Origin: Tannerella sp.
GTDB taxonomy: Bacteria > Bacteroidota > Bacteroidia > Bacteroidales > Tannerellaceae
NCBI GenBank assembly: GCA_031288935.1
Contig: JAITQL010000231.1
Coordinates: forward strand, 1-11,995
DNA length: 11,995 nucleotides
Reading direction: 5' to 3'
Shown: positions 1-6,639 of the stretch, in pieces
How positions within the stretch are numbered: position 1 is the stretch's first letter
Layout: each line of letters begins with the position of its first letter
Notes under the pieces: model-generated
Seen by the model: only the letters and a program-made list of their open reading frames with translations
What the model was told of the DNA's origin: nothing
Database searches by the model: none
Made by a program: the position numbers and the translations under genes

Positions 1-1905
1 ATAGTGCTTGTTTTCATCGAAAGCCGCCTCGGGGACGGTATTTCCATCGTTGAAGGCTTTCCATCGTTTGCCCAATTGCTTGGTGCGCGACAGGTCAACC
101 CAGCGAATCAATTCACCCATAAATTCGCGCGAACGCTCATTGAGGATAAATACGATGAACTTGTCGGCCTCGGAACTTGCACCCAATACATCGTAAAACT
201 CGCGGGTAGAATTGAATATATCGTTTGCGCTGTTGAATTTCAAGGTTGATTTGGTCTCAGCCGTTGTCACTGATATACTGTTGTTCGACTCGTAATAGGT
301 GTTTGTTTCCGAATATACTGCAAATCCCGTGCCGCTGCCATGTCCGGCCGGATTGGTTTTATAGGCCTCTCCGCCGTCGATGTGTTTGGCGCGGTCTTCT
401 CCGTCGGCATAACCTGCCCGTTCACGCAAAGCATTGATGTATGGCAAGGCTTCTGCATACTTTCCCTGGCGTCCGAGGGCTTCGGCTACCATCAGATAGT
501 CTTCGGCCGAGCGAGCCAGAATGCCGTCGCGGGTTCCGAACTGATCGGCCACCGTCGTACGCCCGCCGTCGCGGAATTTGCTTAAGGCCACAAATCTTGC
601 CCGGTATTCGCCTGCTTCGTAATAGCCATAGTTTCCATGTTTGCCAAGAATGGAAGCCGGTTCGCCGCTGAAATAACGAACGAACGTATGGGGAGCACGG
701 TAGGAGAGATTCTCTTTGGTATAACGGGTGTCTCCGGCATCGTTGACTATATAGAGAAGCGCCTCTTCACCGCCAACAAACTTCACATCGTCATTTGTTT
801 TTCCTTCCGGTGCATAATTTCCCCACTTGGGAGCCGCCGAAGGATTGTTGCATCGGTAGCTTGTGATAAAACTCTTCCAGAAACGGGAATCGTTGACACG
901 GTCGTATATGTCGAGCGCATAATTGGTGGTGCGCATACGACTAAATTCACGGTCGCCGGATATATCGCGTTTAAGCCCTGCCGACGTTTGGTAGATAGAC
1001 GGGTAATAAAGGTGAATCTGATTGCCGTACCGTCCATGCGAAGATACTTCGTCGGAGAATTGAGCTGCCAAAACTACCTCGGACACCGTTTCGTTCGGAC
1101 CGTCGGGAGCAGTAAAATTCCAAAGGTTTATGAAATTGTTGCACAAGGGGTGGTGGTCAATGACCTCTTTGCCATATTTAATCACATTTTCCAGGTCGGC
1201 TGTCTTGTAGGCGCCGTTCCAGGAATCGTTGAGTTCGCTGGCACGGAAGAGGCTGGCTTTGGACAGGTAGTGGGCAGCCGCCCATTTGGTCAATCGCCCG
1301 GTTTCGGTAGCCGTAGCAGGCAGCAGGTCGTAGGCATTCTTGAGGTCGCTAAGGATAAGCTCGTAACTTTCTTCTATCGTGTTACGGCTATAGTCGGTCT
1401 GCGCGCCAACCACATTCGTTACTAAGGGAATGCCTCCAAACTGGCTTGCCAGGACGAGGTAATTGAATCCGCGTACGAAGTAGCCTTCACCCAGACGGGT
1501 GTTATGGTCTGCTCCCTCCGGATAGTACTTGGGTACGTTGGCGACAAGCATGTTGGCCGACGCAATGCCGCTATACATATTGTCCCAGACAGTGGCAACA
1601 TCGCCCTGTTCCGAATTGAAGTCGGAACTGTAATTGTTGAATGCCGCCTTCGTCGCGTCGTTGCCTACCGACATTTCATCCGTTCCATAATTGGTCATAT
1701 CGTATGACCATTCGTAGTTAAAGTGAAATTCAAACGTTTGATACATCCCGATGGCTAATTTATCCATCCCTTCCGGAGTTTCAAAACTCTGGGTGCTATC
1801 CGTCCGAATGAGCTCTTCTTTCAGGAAATCGGAAGAACAGGCGGATGCAATAGCCAGACACGCGATAACTGCGATACTTACACTAATATTCTTATATGTT
1901 TTCAT
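1..1905 (-). CDS. SusD/RagB-family outer-membrane lipoprotein (3' end cut by window)
   Basis: Surface glycan-binding lipoprotein that normally caps the SusC transporter and captures oligosaccharides for import. The frame is open with no stop from the ATG at 1905 to the window edge, giving 635 residues. Residues 1-22 are a lipoprotein signal peptide (MKTYKN, then a hydrophobic stretch ending IASAC), with Cys23 as the lipidation site, followed by SSDFLKEE. Family hallmarks are GEGYFVRGFNYLVLASQFGG (TPR-like helices), SAEDYLMVAEAL, INALRERAGY, and near the end EFMGELIRWVDLSRT (about residues 594-608). The RWxDLxRT block usually lies a few dozen residues before the C-terminus, so little is missing. 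It starts 44 bp after the susC stop, so the two are almost certainly co-transcribed. No Shine-Dalgarno sequence is visible, as is usual in Bacteroidetes. The family is secure; the ligand cannot be read from sequence. Confidence 0.95.
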   Translation of the reverse strand, partial: MKTYKNISVSIAVIACLAIASACSSDFLKEELIRTDSTQSFETPEGMDKLAIGMYQTFEFHFNYEWSYDMTNYGTDEMSVGNDATKAAFNNYSSDFNSEQGDVATVWDNMYSGIASANMLVANVPKYYPEGADHNTRLGEGYFVRGFNYLVLASQFGGIPLVTNVVGAQTDYSRNTIEESYELILSDLKNAYDLLPATATETGRLTKWAAAHYLSKASLFRASELNDSWNGAYKTADLENVIKYGKEVIDHHPLCNNFINLWNFTAPDGPNETVSEVVLAAQFSDEVSSHGRYGNQIHLYYPSIYQTSAGLKRDISGDREFSRMRTTNYALDIYDRVNDSRFWKSFITSYRCNNPSAAPKWGNYAPEGKTNDDVKFVGGEEALLYIVNDAGDTRYTKENLSYRAPHTFVRYFSGEPASILGKHGNYGYYEAGEYRARFVALSKFRDGGRTTVADQFGTRDGILARSAEDYLMVAEALGRQGKYAEALPYINALRERAGYADGEDRAKHIDGGEAYKTNPAGHGSGTGFAVYSETNTYYESNNSISVTTAETKSTLKFNSANDIFNSTREFYDVLGASSEADKFIVFILNERSREFMGELIRWVDLSRTKQLGKRWKAFNDGNTVPEAAFDENKHY

Positions 1906-1949
1906 CTGTATATTATTTAAATGAATTGAATTAATAAAATCCGTACACA

Positions 1950-4900
1950 TTAGAATCCGATATTCAAGCCGAATACAAAACTCCTGTTATAGCTTGTCCC
2001 CGTCATGTTACTGTCGATATACAAATCAGGATCCAAATAATCAATTTTCGAATAGAGTAATCCGGGATTGATGCATTGCACATAGAGTTTCAGGTTTGAA
2101 ATCTTTGTTTTACCCAACATCCTGGAGGGGAAATAATAACCCAGCGAGATGTTTTTGATTTTAATAAACGAGCCGTCCTGATAGTTCATCGAACTCCTGT
2201 AGGTGTCTCCGCTTTCGCCGTTTACACCCGGGGCATAATACTTGGCGTCTTCATTGCTTCCGGCCACCCAGTAATCCAGTTTACGCATGGCGAAGCGTCC
2301 CGACAAGGATTCTGCTCCGGTAGCAATGTCAAATCCGAAACGTCCGAAGAGGAAGCAGGACAGTTCAAAGTTTTTATACGTGAAGGTATTCTGAAAACCT
2401 CCCGACCAGTTGGGGCGCTTATACCCTACCACCTGCTTGTCGTAGTTGGCGTCGATTACGCCGTCGGGTATGCCGTCAGGCCCGCTCAGGTCTTTTATCT
2501 TCAGTTCGCCCGGAAGTCGGCCATATTTGGCAGCTTCGGTGGCTTCGCCTGTTTTCCACACGCCGTCATATACGTAGTCATAGTGTACGCCCAAAGATTG
2601 TCCGACAATTCGTATATTGTCCCCGTCCGTCAGGTCTTCATCGGCTCCGTTGGCCAGTTCCGTAATTTCATTTCTGTCGGCCATGAAGGTGATGGACGAT
2701 TGCCAGACAAAGTCGTGAGCCTGTACGTTTACCGTATTCAGGGTGATGTCGATACCCTTGTTTTTTACAGCGCCTACATTCGCCCAGGTTGTCGTATATC
2801 CGGTCAAAGAGGGAATACGCTGCTTCATCAACAGGTCGCTGGTCGTGGAGGTGTAAAGGTCAATCATACCGCTTATACGCCCTTTGAACAGGGAGAAGTC
2901 AATACCCAGGTTGTACTGGGTTGTTTTTTCCCAGCCTAACTGATTGTTGGCCATTGTTACCGGAGTCGCTGCCGAGGGGTCGCTGCCTATCATGCCGACA
3001 ACGGTCGTACTGCCGAAGTGGTAGAAGTTGGAGGATACCGCGCCCATGGTGGCATACGCACTGATGGCCGAATTGCCGGTCGTACCGAAGCCGAGGCGGG
3101 GTTTCAACTGGTCTATCCAGTCAATATCCTGCATAAAGGCTTCCTGGTCTAAACGCCAGGCCAAGGCAGCCGAGGGGAAGAAATCCCATTTATGCCCTTC
3201 GGCCAGCTGCGAAGCGCCATCCCAGCGACCGGAGACGGTCAGCAGGTAACGCTGGTCGAAACCATAGCTCAGGCGCGCCATATACGATGCCAGCTGTGTC
3301 TCGGTCATGTCAGAGCCGTATGATTGTATATTGGAGGCCGATCCTGTGTTATACCATAATTCTTTGAACGAGGATACGTAGCTTCTCATTTTCGCCTCTT
3401 CAAAGTGATAGGCTGATGCGCTCTGCAACAGGGTAGCGCCGATGCTGTGCTTGCCGAACATCTTGTCGTAGTACACGAGGTTGTCCAGCGTCCATGAGCG
3501 TTTGATTTCCGTATTGTACTGCGCCACATTGTGCCCGTCGCCATTGATGGATTCGGTATCGTCCATCATACCCGTGCGTCCGTAGCGGAAGTCGGGACCA
3601 AACTGTATGCGGTATTTCAGGCCGTCAAGTTGTCCGTATATTTTTCCGACATTCAGTTCACCGTAGAAATTGCCCAGGGCGCGCAGGTTCTGTCGCTGGT
3701 TTTCCAGCAGCGCCACTTCGCGGATGGGGTTGATAATGTTTACGTCGGCTCCCGGATTGCGGATATATTCGCCTTCCGGCGTATAAGGCACGGCGTAGGG
3801 AAGCATCCCTTTCAGCGCTCCATACAAATTGTCGGCGCCGGTAACGCTTTTGCGGAAGTCGTAGCCATAGTCCTGGTCTCCGAAAGTGACGTTGATAGAG
3901 CCTCCCACTTTAAACCAGTCGGTAGCCTGAAGGTCAACGGTCGCTTTTCCCGTATAGCGTTCGTAGCCCTGTCCGGGCTGGGTGCCTTGCTGATTCAGGT
4001 AGCCGAACGAAACGTATGCCTGTATCCTGTCCGTACCGCCGCTGGCGCTCAGACCGTGCTCCTGGGTAATCCCGGTTTGCATTCCGTGGCTTGTCCAGTC
4101 GTAGGAAGGCGCCTGGCTGCCGTCCCAACTGCCGCCGGCCCATCCTTTTTCCACGTTTGACCAGGCGTAAGGATCGCCTCCGAACCAGGCGAGGTCTTGC
4201 TCCTTCGACAGGACGTATTCTTTACCCCACGATTTAGCCCGGCGGCTGTATTCCAGCCATTCGGCCGAGTTCATCATTTCCATCCGGTCAACGAGATTGT
4301 CAACGGAATAGCTGCCCGAATAGTTCAGGCTCATTCTCCCGCTCTGTCCTCTTTTGGTCGTAACCATGACGACGCCGTTGGCTCCGCGCGAACCGTAGAT
4401 GGCCGTCGCCGAAGCGTCTTTCAGTACATCGACGGACTCAATGTCGTTGGGGTTGAGATTCTCTATTCCCAGTCCCTGCAGAGGAATCCCGTCAACCACA
4501 TACAGCGGATCATTGGTCGCGTTCATTGAACGTTCGCCGCGGATACGTATTTTTCCTACCTCGCCCGGCCGGTCGTTTGACGTAATATCCACGCCGGCCA
4601 TTTTCCCCTGCATGGCCTGCAAGGGATTCTGTACGGGCATGGATTTCAATTCGTTTTCGCCGATGCGCACCATGGCGCCCGTGACGTCGCTCTTCTTAAC
4701 CACGCCGTAGCCTACGACCACGACCTCTTCCAGCTGTGCGACGTCATCTTCCATCACCACGTCAATCACTCTCTGGTTACCCACCGTCACGTTTTTCGGC
4801 ACGTAACCCACATAATTGAACTGCAACACGGACTGTGCACCCGGCACGTTGACCGTGTAAGCGCCATCCATATCCGTAATTGTTCCCGTCGCAGTACCCT

Positions 4901-5051
4901 CGATGCGAATGCTCACACCGGGCAGCGTTTCACCCGCAGGGTCTGTCACCGTACCGGTGACCGTGACTGTCTGCGCCGCCGCCCAGAGACCCGCTCCCAG
5001 CAACACGCATACCATCATACTTGTTCTCAAATTTCTTTTTACTGCTTTCAT
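1950..5051 (-). CDS. SusC/RagA-family TonB-linked outer-membrane transporter
   Basis: TonB-dependent importer of oligosaccharides and partner of the downstream SusD protein. It is complete at 1033 residues, a usual size for the family. In order: signal peptide 1-26 (cut after WAAA), a carboxypeptidase-regulatory-like beta-sandwich at about 28-100 (TGTVTDPAGETLPGVSI, DMDGAYTVNVP), a TonB-box-like segment LEEVVVVGYG at 107-116, the plug domain at about 117-235 (IRIRG 168-172, PLYVVDGIP 182-190, DASATAIYGSRGANGV 212-227), and then the beta-barrel ending in FGLNIGF with a C-terminal Phe, typical of outer-membrane barrels. No FecR-interaction (STN) domain is visible between the signal peptide and the beta-sandwich. 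That fits control by the divergent HTCS rather than by an ECF sigma/anti-sigma pair. The ATG at 5051 directly precedes the signal peptide. The import substrate is unknown. Confidence 0.97.
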   Translation of the reverse strand: MKAVKRNLRTSMMVCVLLGAGLWAAAQTVTVTGTVTDPAGETLPGVSIRIEGTATGTITDMDGAYTVNVPGAQSVLQFNYVGYVPKNVTVGNQRVIDVVMEDDVAQLEEVVVVGYGVVKKSDVTGAMVRIGENELKSMPVQNPLQAMQGKMAGVDITSNDRPGEVGKIRIRGERSMNATNDPLYVVDGIPLQGLGIENLNPNDIESVDVLKDASATAIYGSRGANGVVMVTTKRGQSGRMSLNYSGSYSVDNLVDRMEMMNSAEWLEYSRRAKSWGKEYVLSKEQDLAWFGGDPYAWSNVEKGWAGGSWDGSQAPSYDWTSHGMQTGITQEHGLSASGGTDRIQAYVSFGYLNQQGTQPGQGYERYTGKATVDLQATDWFKVGGSINVTFGDQDYGYDFRKSVTGADNLYGALKGMLPYAVPYTPEGEYIRNPGADVNIINPIREVALLENQRQNLRALGNFYGELNVGKIYGQLDGLKYRIQFGPDFRYGRTGMMDDTESINGDGHNVAQYNTEIKRSWTLDNLVYYDKMFGKHSIGATLLQSASAYHFEEAKMRSYVSSFKELWYNTGSASNIQSYGSDMTETQLASYMARLSYGFDQRYLLTVSGRWDGASQLAEGHKWDFFPSAALAWRLDQEAFMQDIDWIDQLKPRLGFGTTGNSAISAYATMGAVSSNFYHFGSTTVVGMIGSDPSAATPVTMANNQLGWEKTTQYNLGIDFSLFKGRISGMIDLYTSTTSDLLMKQRIPSLTGYTTTWANVGAVKNKGIDITLNTVNVQAHDFVWQSSITFMADRNEITELANGADEDLTDGDNIRIVGQSLGVHYDYVYDGVWKTGEATEAAKYGRLPGELKIKDLSGPDGIPDGVIDANYDKQVVGYKRPNWSGGFQNTFTYKNFELSCFLFGRFGFDIATGAESLSGRFAMRKLDYWVAGSNEDAKYYAPGVNGESGDTYRSSMNYQDGSFIKIKNISLGYYFPSRMLGKTKISNLKLYVQCINPGLLYSKIDYLDPDLYIDSNMTGTSYNRSFVFGLNIGF

Positions 5052-5132
5052 AATCTTACAATATTACATATCTGTTTATTCTCATTTGTTTTCTGTTTTG
5101 TCTGTTTCTCTCCCGTTCGGAACAGGAGTCCG

Positions 5133-5280
5133 TGAATCTTGAATTTTGAATCTCTTTTCTCCGGTTCGCTTCGTTCCCCGCGATGACGGTGTCATTAGCG
5201 GGGAGCAGCGTTCTTGCAAACGCAGTGAAGCGAACCGGCGAATTAAGAATGATGAATCCTTGAATCTTTGAATTTTGAAT
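5133..5280. repeat. Palindromic (REP/MITE-like) element flanked by direct repeats
   Basis: The gap between susC and the 220-residue protein gene is largely this element. A perfect 12-bp inverted repeat, CCGGTTCGCTTC at 5161-5172 and GAAGCGAACCGG at 5227-5238, encloses two smaller hairpins. One is CCCCGC (5176-5181) with GCGGGG (5198-5203), plus ATGAC (5183-5187) with GTCAT (5191-5195). The other is GCGTT (5208-5212) with AACGC (5219-5223). Together they can fold as a three-way junction. AT-rich near-copies of TGAATCTTGAATTTTGAAT flank it at 5133-5151 and 5261-5280, differing by one inserted T. Neither strand has a T-run after the stem, so it is not a standard intrinsic terminator, although it may block or process transcript ends. 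Insertion-like origin is inference. Confidence 0.6.
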
Positions 5281-5282
5281 TT

Positions 5283-5945
5283 TCAGGACACCACTACTTT
5301 CACTATCGGCCCCCAGGGTCCTCTTTCTCCGGTCGGGTTGAGCCATGCGCCGGCGGCGTAGAGCTTCTTCCCCGAATATTCGGACGAAAAAACGATCCGG
5401 TGCGGAGTACGTGTCATGGTCACCGGTTTTTCGGTCAGTTCGTCGGCCGAAGCCGGCTCGTGATCGAGGAACCCCAGCCGTATGACCGCCTCCTGCACGC
5501 CGTGAGGCTTGGCCGTCGACGACGGCGTCTCCACGTCGTGATAATGCACGTCCACCGTACCCTGTCCGTGCACTTCGAGCGTCAGTTCCGGCCACCTTGT
5601 CGGCGTCGGATACTTCGGGTGATGTCCCGACGAAGGCGCCGGAATCCCCAGCAAGTCATAATCCATCGGCGTCAGCATCGGCAACGTCTTCAAGTTCTGC
5701 ACCAGCGGTTCCACCGCCTTGACAAATAATGTTCGCTTCGCCTCCATGTCGGTGTGAGCGGCCTTCGTTTTCGTAGCCGGATTCACCCAGATGGTATGCG
5801 CCTCCTGCATGTCGGTAAACTTGGTTTCAACCTCCGTTACCCACACCTCATTTACACCCCAGGTGCCTATGTTCGCTTTCAGACAGACGAAAAATACGGT
5901 AGCCCAGGTAATCAACTGTTCAATGTTTTGCGGTAAATAAGTCAT
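5283..5945 (-). CDS. Hypothetical protein, helical N-half and beta-rich GPWGP C-terminal half
   Basis: A 220-residue protein of unknown function. The ATG at 5945 is chosen because the only extension is two codons to a TTG. The first 85 residues look helical (LPQNIEQLITWATVFFVCLK, TDMEAKRTLFVKAVEPLVQNL). Then come LLGIPAP at 98-104, a proline-rich stretch PKYPTPTRWPE (110-120), and a beta-rich half with VDVHYHD (131-137), AKPHGVQEAVIRLGFL (145-160), DELTEKPVTMTRTPHRIVF and a terminal GERGPWGPIVKVVV. The order (short helical domain, GIP motif, KPxGV, TRTPxxIxF, GPWGPxxxxV) matches, from memory, a widespread Bacteroidetes family without known function. The C-terminal half resembles a fibronectin-type fold. 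No signal peptide or lipobox is visible, so it is probably cytoplasmic, odd beside SusC/SusD. The 21-bp hairpin array starts 69 bp upstream of its ATG. Confidence 0.8.
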   Translation of the reverse strand: MTYLPQNIEQLITWATVFFVCLKANIGTWGVNEVWVTEVETKFTDMQEAHTIWVNPATKTKAAHTDMEAKRTLFVKAVEPLVQNLKTLPMLTPMDYDLLGIPAPSSGHHPKYPTPTRWPELTLEVHGQGTVDVHYHDVETPSSTAKPHGVQEAVIRLGFLDHEPASADELTEKPVTMTRTPHRIVFSSEYSGKKLYAAGAWLNPTGERGPWGPIVKVVVS

Positions 5946-6014
5946 AATCAATAAAATTTAGTTTCACATATATATATTCATTCTCGATAAAAAATAATCT
6001 TCGTATACCTGTTT

Positions 6015-6140
6015 CATCCATGCGGATGGAAAACTCATCCGTGCAGATGAAAGATTCATCCGTGCGGATGAAAAACTCATCCGTGCGGATGAAAGATTCA
6101 TCCGCGCGGATGGATTTAACATTTGCACGGATGGAAGCGT
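6015..6140. repeat. Six tandem 21-bp units, each with a short hairpin (CATCC-GTGC-GGATG)
   Basis: Units begin at 6015, 6036, 6057, 6078, 6099 and 6120. Units 3 and 4 are CATCCGTGCGGATG plus a 7-nt spacer. Unit 1 has ATGC in the loop and the stem pair intact. Unit 2 has one base breaking the stem (AGATG). Unit 5 has CATCCGCGCGGATG, a perfect palindrome. Unit 6 is degenerate (CATTTGCACGGATG). Spacers alternate: units 1 and 3 end in AAAACT and units 2 and 4 in AAAGATT, suggesting growth by duplication of a 42-bp dimer. The period is exactly seven codons, so each strand can be read as a repeated heptapeptide, but no credible gene surrounds it. It sits upstream of the 220-residue protein gene, either in its promoter region or in its leader RNA. 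No function is known. Confidence 0.85.
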
Positions 6141-6216
6141 TTTCCGAACGGTTTTTCCGCGTGTCTTTCGACGAGGTTCTGCCTCTACATTATATATATA
6201 ACAATACCGCTGGATT

Positions 6217-6244
6217 GCTTCACTTCGTTCGCAAGGACGGGGCG
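6217..6244. repeat. Second copy of the interspersed repeat core
   Basis: Bases 6217-6239 on the plus strand (GCTTCACTTCGTTCGCAAGG and on) match the minus strand of 5209-5231 at 20 of 23 positions. The overlapping stretch CGTTCGCAAGGACGGGGCG (6226-6244) recurs at 6553-6571 with 17 of 19 identical (CGTTCACATGGACGGGGCG). The same core thus occurs three times in about 1.4 kb, in both orientations. Its minus-strand translation contains the peptide CERSEAIQ, which I recall from many spurious ORFs lying over intergenic repeats in bacterial genomes. That recollection supports an interspersed-repeat interpretation but cannot be checked here. Confidence 0.6.
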
Positions 6245-6267
6245 CGGCAGTCTGTTCAGAATAGCTG

Positions 6268-6360
6268 TTGCCGCATGGCAAAGCTCGCCTGCATACCGTG
6301 CGTTTTCCGCGTCCCTCCGTAAAAACGGAGCGCGCGGTAGAGACGTTGCGCGCAACGTCT
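6268..6360. repeat. Cluster of short tetraloop hairpins and a perfect 20-bp palindrome
   Basis: Three inverted repeats lie close together: TTGCC-GCAT-GGCAA at 6268-6281, CTCCGT-AAAA-ACGGAG at 6315-6330, and a perfect loop-less palindrome at 6341-6360 whose half site is AGACGTTGCG. They lie between the second repeat core and the inverted pair at 6383-6503. None is followed by a T-run on either strand. I interpret them as part of the same mosaic of palindromic intergenic repeats. Confidence 0.6.
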
Positions 6361-6382
6361 GTACAGGATTCCGCTGCGCCGC

Positions 6383-6503
6383 CATTCCGTGAGGAATGAG
6401 AGTTCGGTAGAAACAACCATTGCCCTTTGATGTTGCATCCCGTACGGGATGCGAGGGGGTGGGCATAGCGGTTTTCTACCGAACTGCCATCCCCGACGGG
6501 ATG
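6383..6503. repeat. 31-bp inverted repeat pair around a central 18-bp palindrome
   Basis: The left copy is 6383-6413 and the right copy, inverted, is 6473-6503; 25 of 31 positions are identical. Each copy is a tetraloop hairpin (CATTCC-GTGA-GGAATG on the left; CATCCC-GTCG-GGGATG on the right copy's own strand), two bases, then a perfectly conserved AGTTCGGTAGAAA. In the stem, the T-A pair of the left copy is replaced by a C-G pair in the right copy, so pairing is preserved. The 59 bp between the copies hold a third hairpin of the same type, the perfect palindrome GCATCCCGTACGGGATGC (6435-6452). The arrangement is head to head and could fold into one large cruciform or RNA structure. Confidence 0.75.
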
Positions 6504-6615
6504 AACGGATTTGCCATGACGGGCGGTTTTGTCATTGGCGTCGCCCTTCCGTCGTTCACATGGACGGGGCGTTGTTTGGCCAACAGCCGTGTTGTCATTC
6601 TTACATTTCATAACT

Positions 6616-6639
6616 CTTAATTCTTACTTCTTAATTCTT
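6616..6639. repeat. AT-rich direct repeat spanning the gh105 stop codon
   Basis: CTTAATTCTT occurs at 6616-6625 and again at 6630-6639, a 14-bp period. Read on the minus strand, AAGAATTAAG occurs twice and encodes the end of the hydrolase (EELRSKN), with the TAA stop inside the second copy. Similar AT-rich tracts (AATTAAGAATGATGAATCC, 5241-5259) lie beside the palindromic element downstream of the 220-residue protein gene. Both 3' flanks thus share the order gene end, AT-rich tract, palindromic repeat. Confidence 0.55.

Larger units (their letters stand above)
5946..6616. other. 671-bp intergenic region without a credible gene
   Basis: It holds the hairpin array (6015-6140) and a run of palindromic repeats (6217-6571). 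A 215-codon open frame on the minus strand (5964-6611) crosses all of it, but its translation is only repeat readings: heptapeptide repeats such as SSARMNL, two copies of PRPCER, and VARNVST. It has no recognisable domain. The 69 bp before the ATG at 5945 are AT-rich, with a TATATATATG run on the minus strand that could serve as a weak promoter for the 220-residue protein gene. Bases 6141-6216, including an AT run near 6191-6200, and 6504-6552 show nothing I can name beyond an imperfect inverted repeat around GCCATGAC/GTCATTGGC near 6513-6540. Confidence 0.6.

Noticed and set aside
637..1425. 262-codon plus-strand open frame
   Set aside because: It is antisense to susD, which is a clear lipoprotein with family motifs. 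The plus-strand translation shows no recognisable domain.
5161..5238. Rho-independent terminator for the 220-residue protein gene
   Set aside because: The stem is strong, but no T-run follows it on either strand, and the branched interior is not terminator-like.
5056..5595. 179-codon minus-strand open frame
   Set aside because: It overlaps the 220-residue protein gene in another frame and then runs through the palindromic repeat. The peptide is low in family signal.
6015..6140. CRISPR array
   Set aside because: The repeated part is about 14 bp, spacers are 7 bp and alternate between two similar forms, and there are no cas genes. It is a tandem repeat, not repeat plus unique spacers.
6341..6360. 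Recombinase attachment site or origin
   Set aside because: A perfect 20-bp palindrome alone is not enough. No integrase, transposase or replication gene is in the window, and similar palindromes surround it.
5964..6611. 215-codon open frame on the minus strand
   Set aside because: Its translation is made of repeat readings (heptapeptide repeats, two PRPCER copies, palindrome products) and has no domain. The open frame follows from the 21-bp period being a multiple of three.
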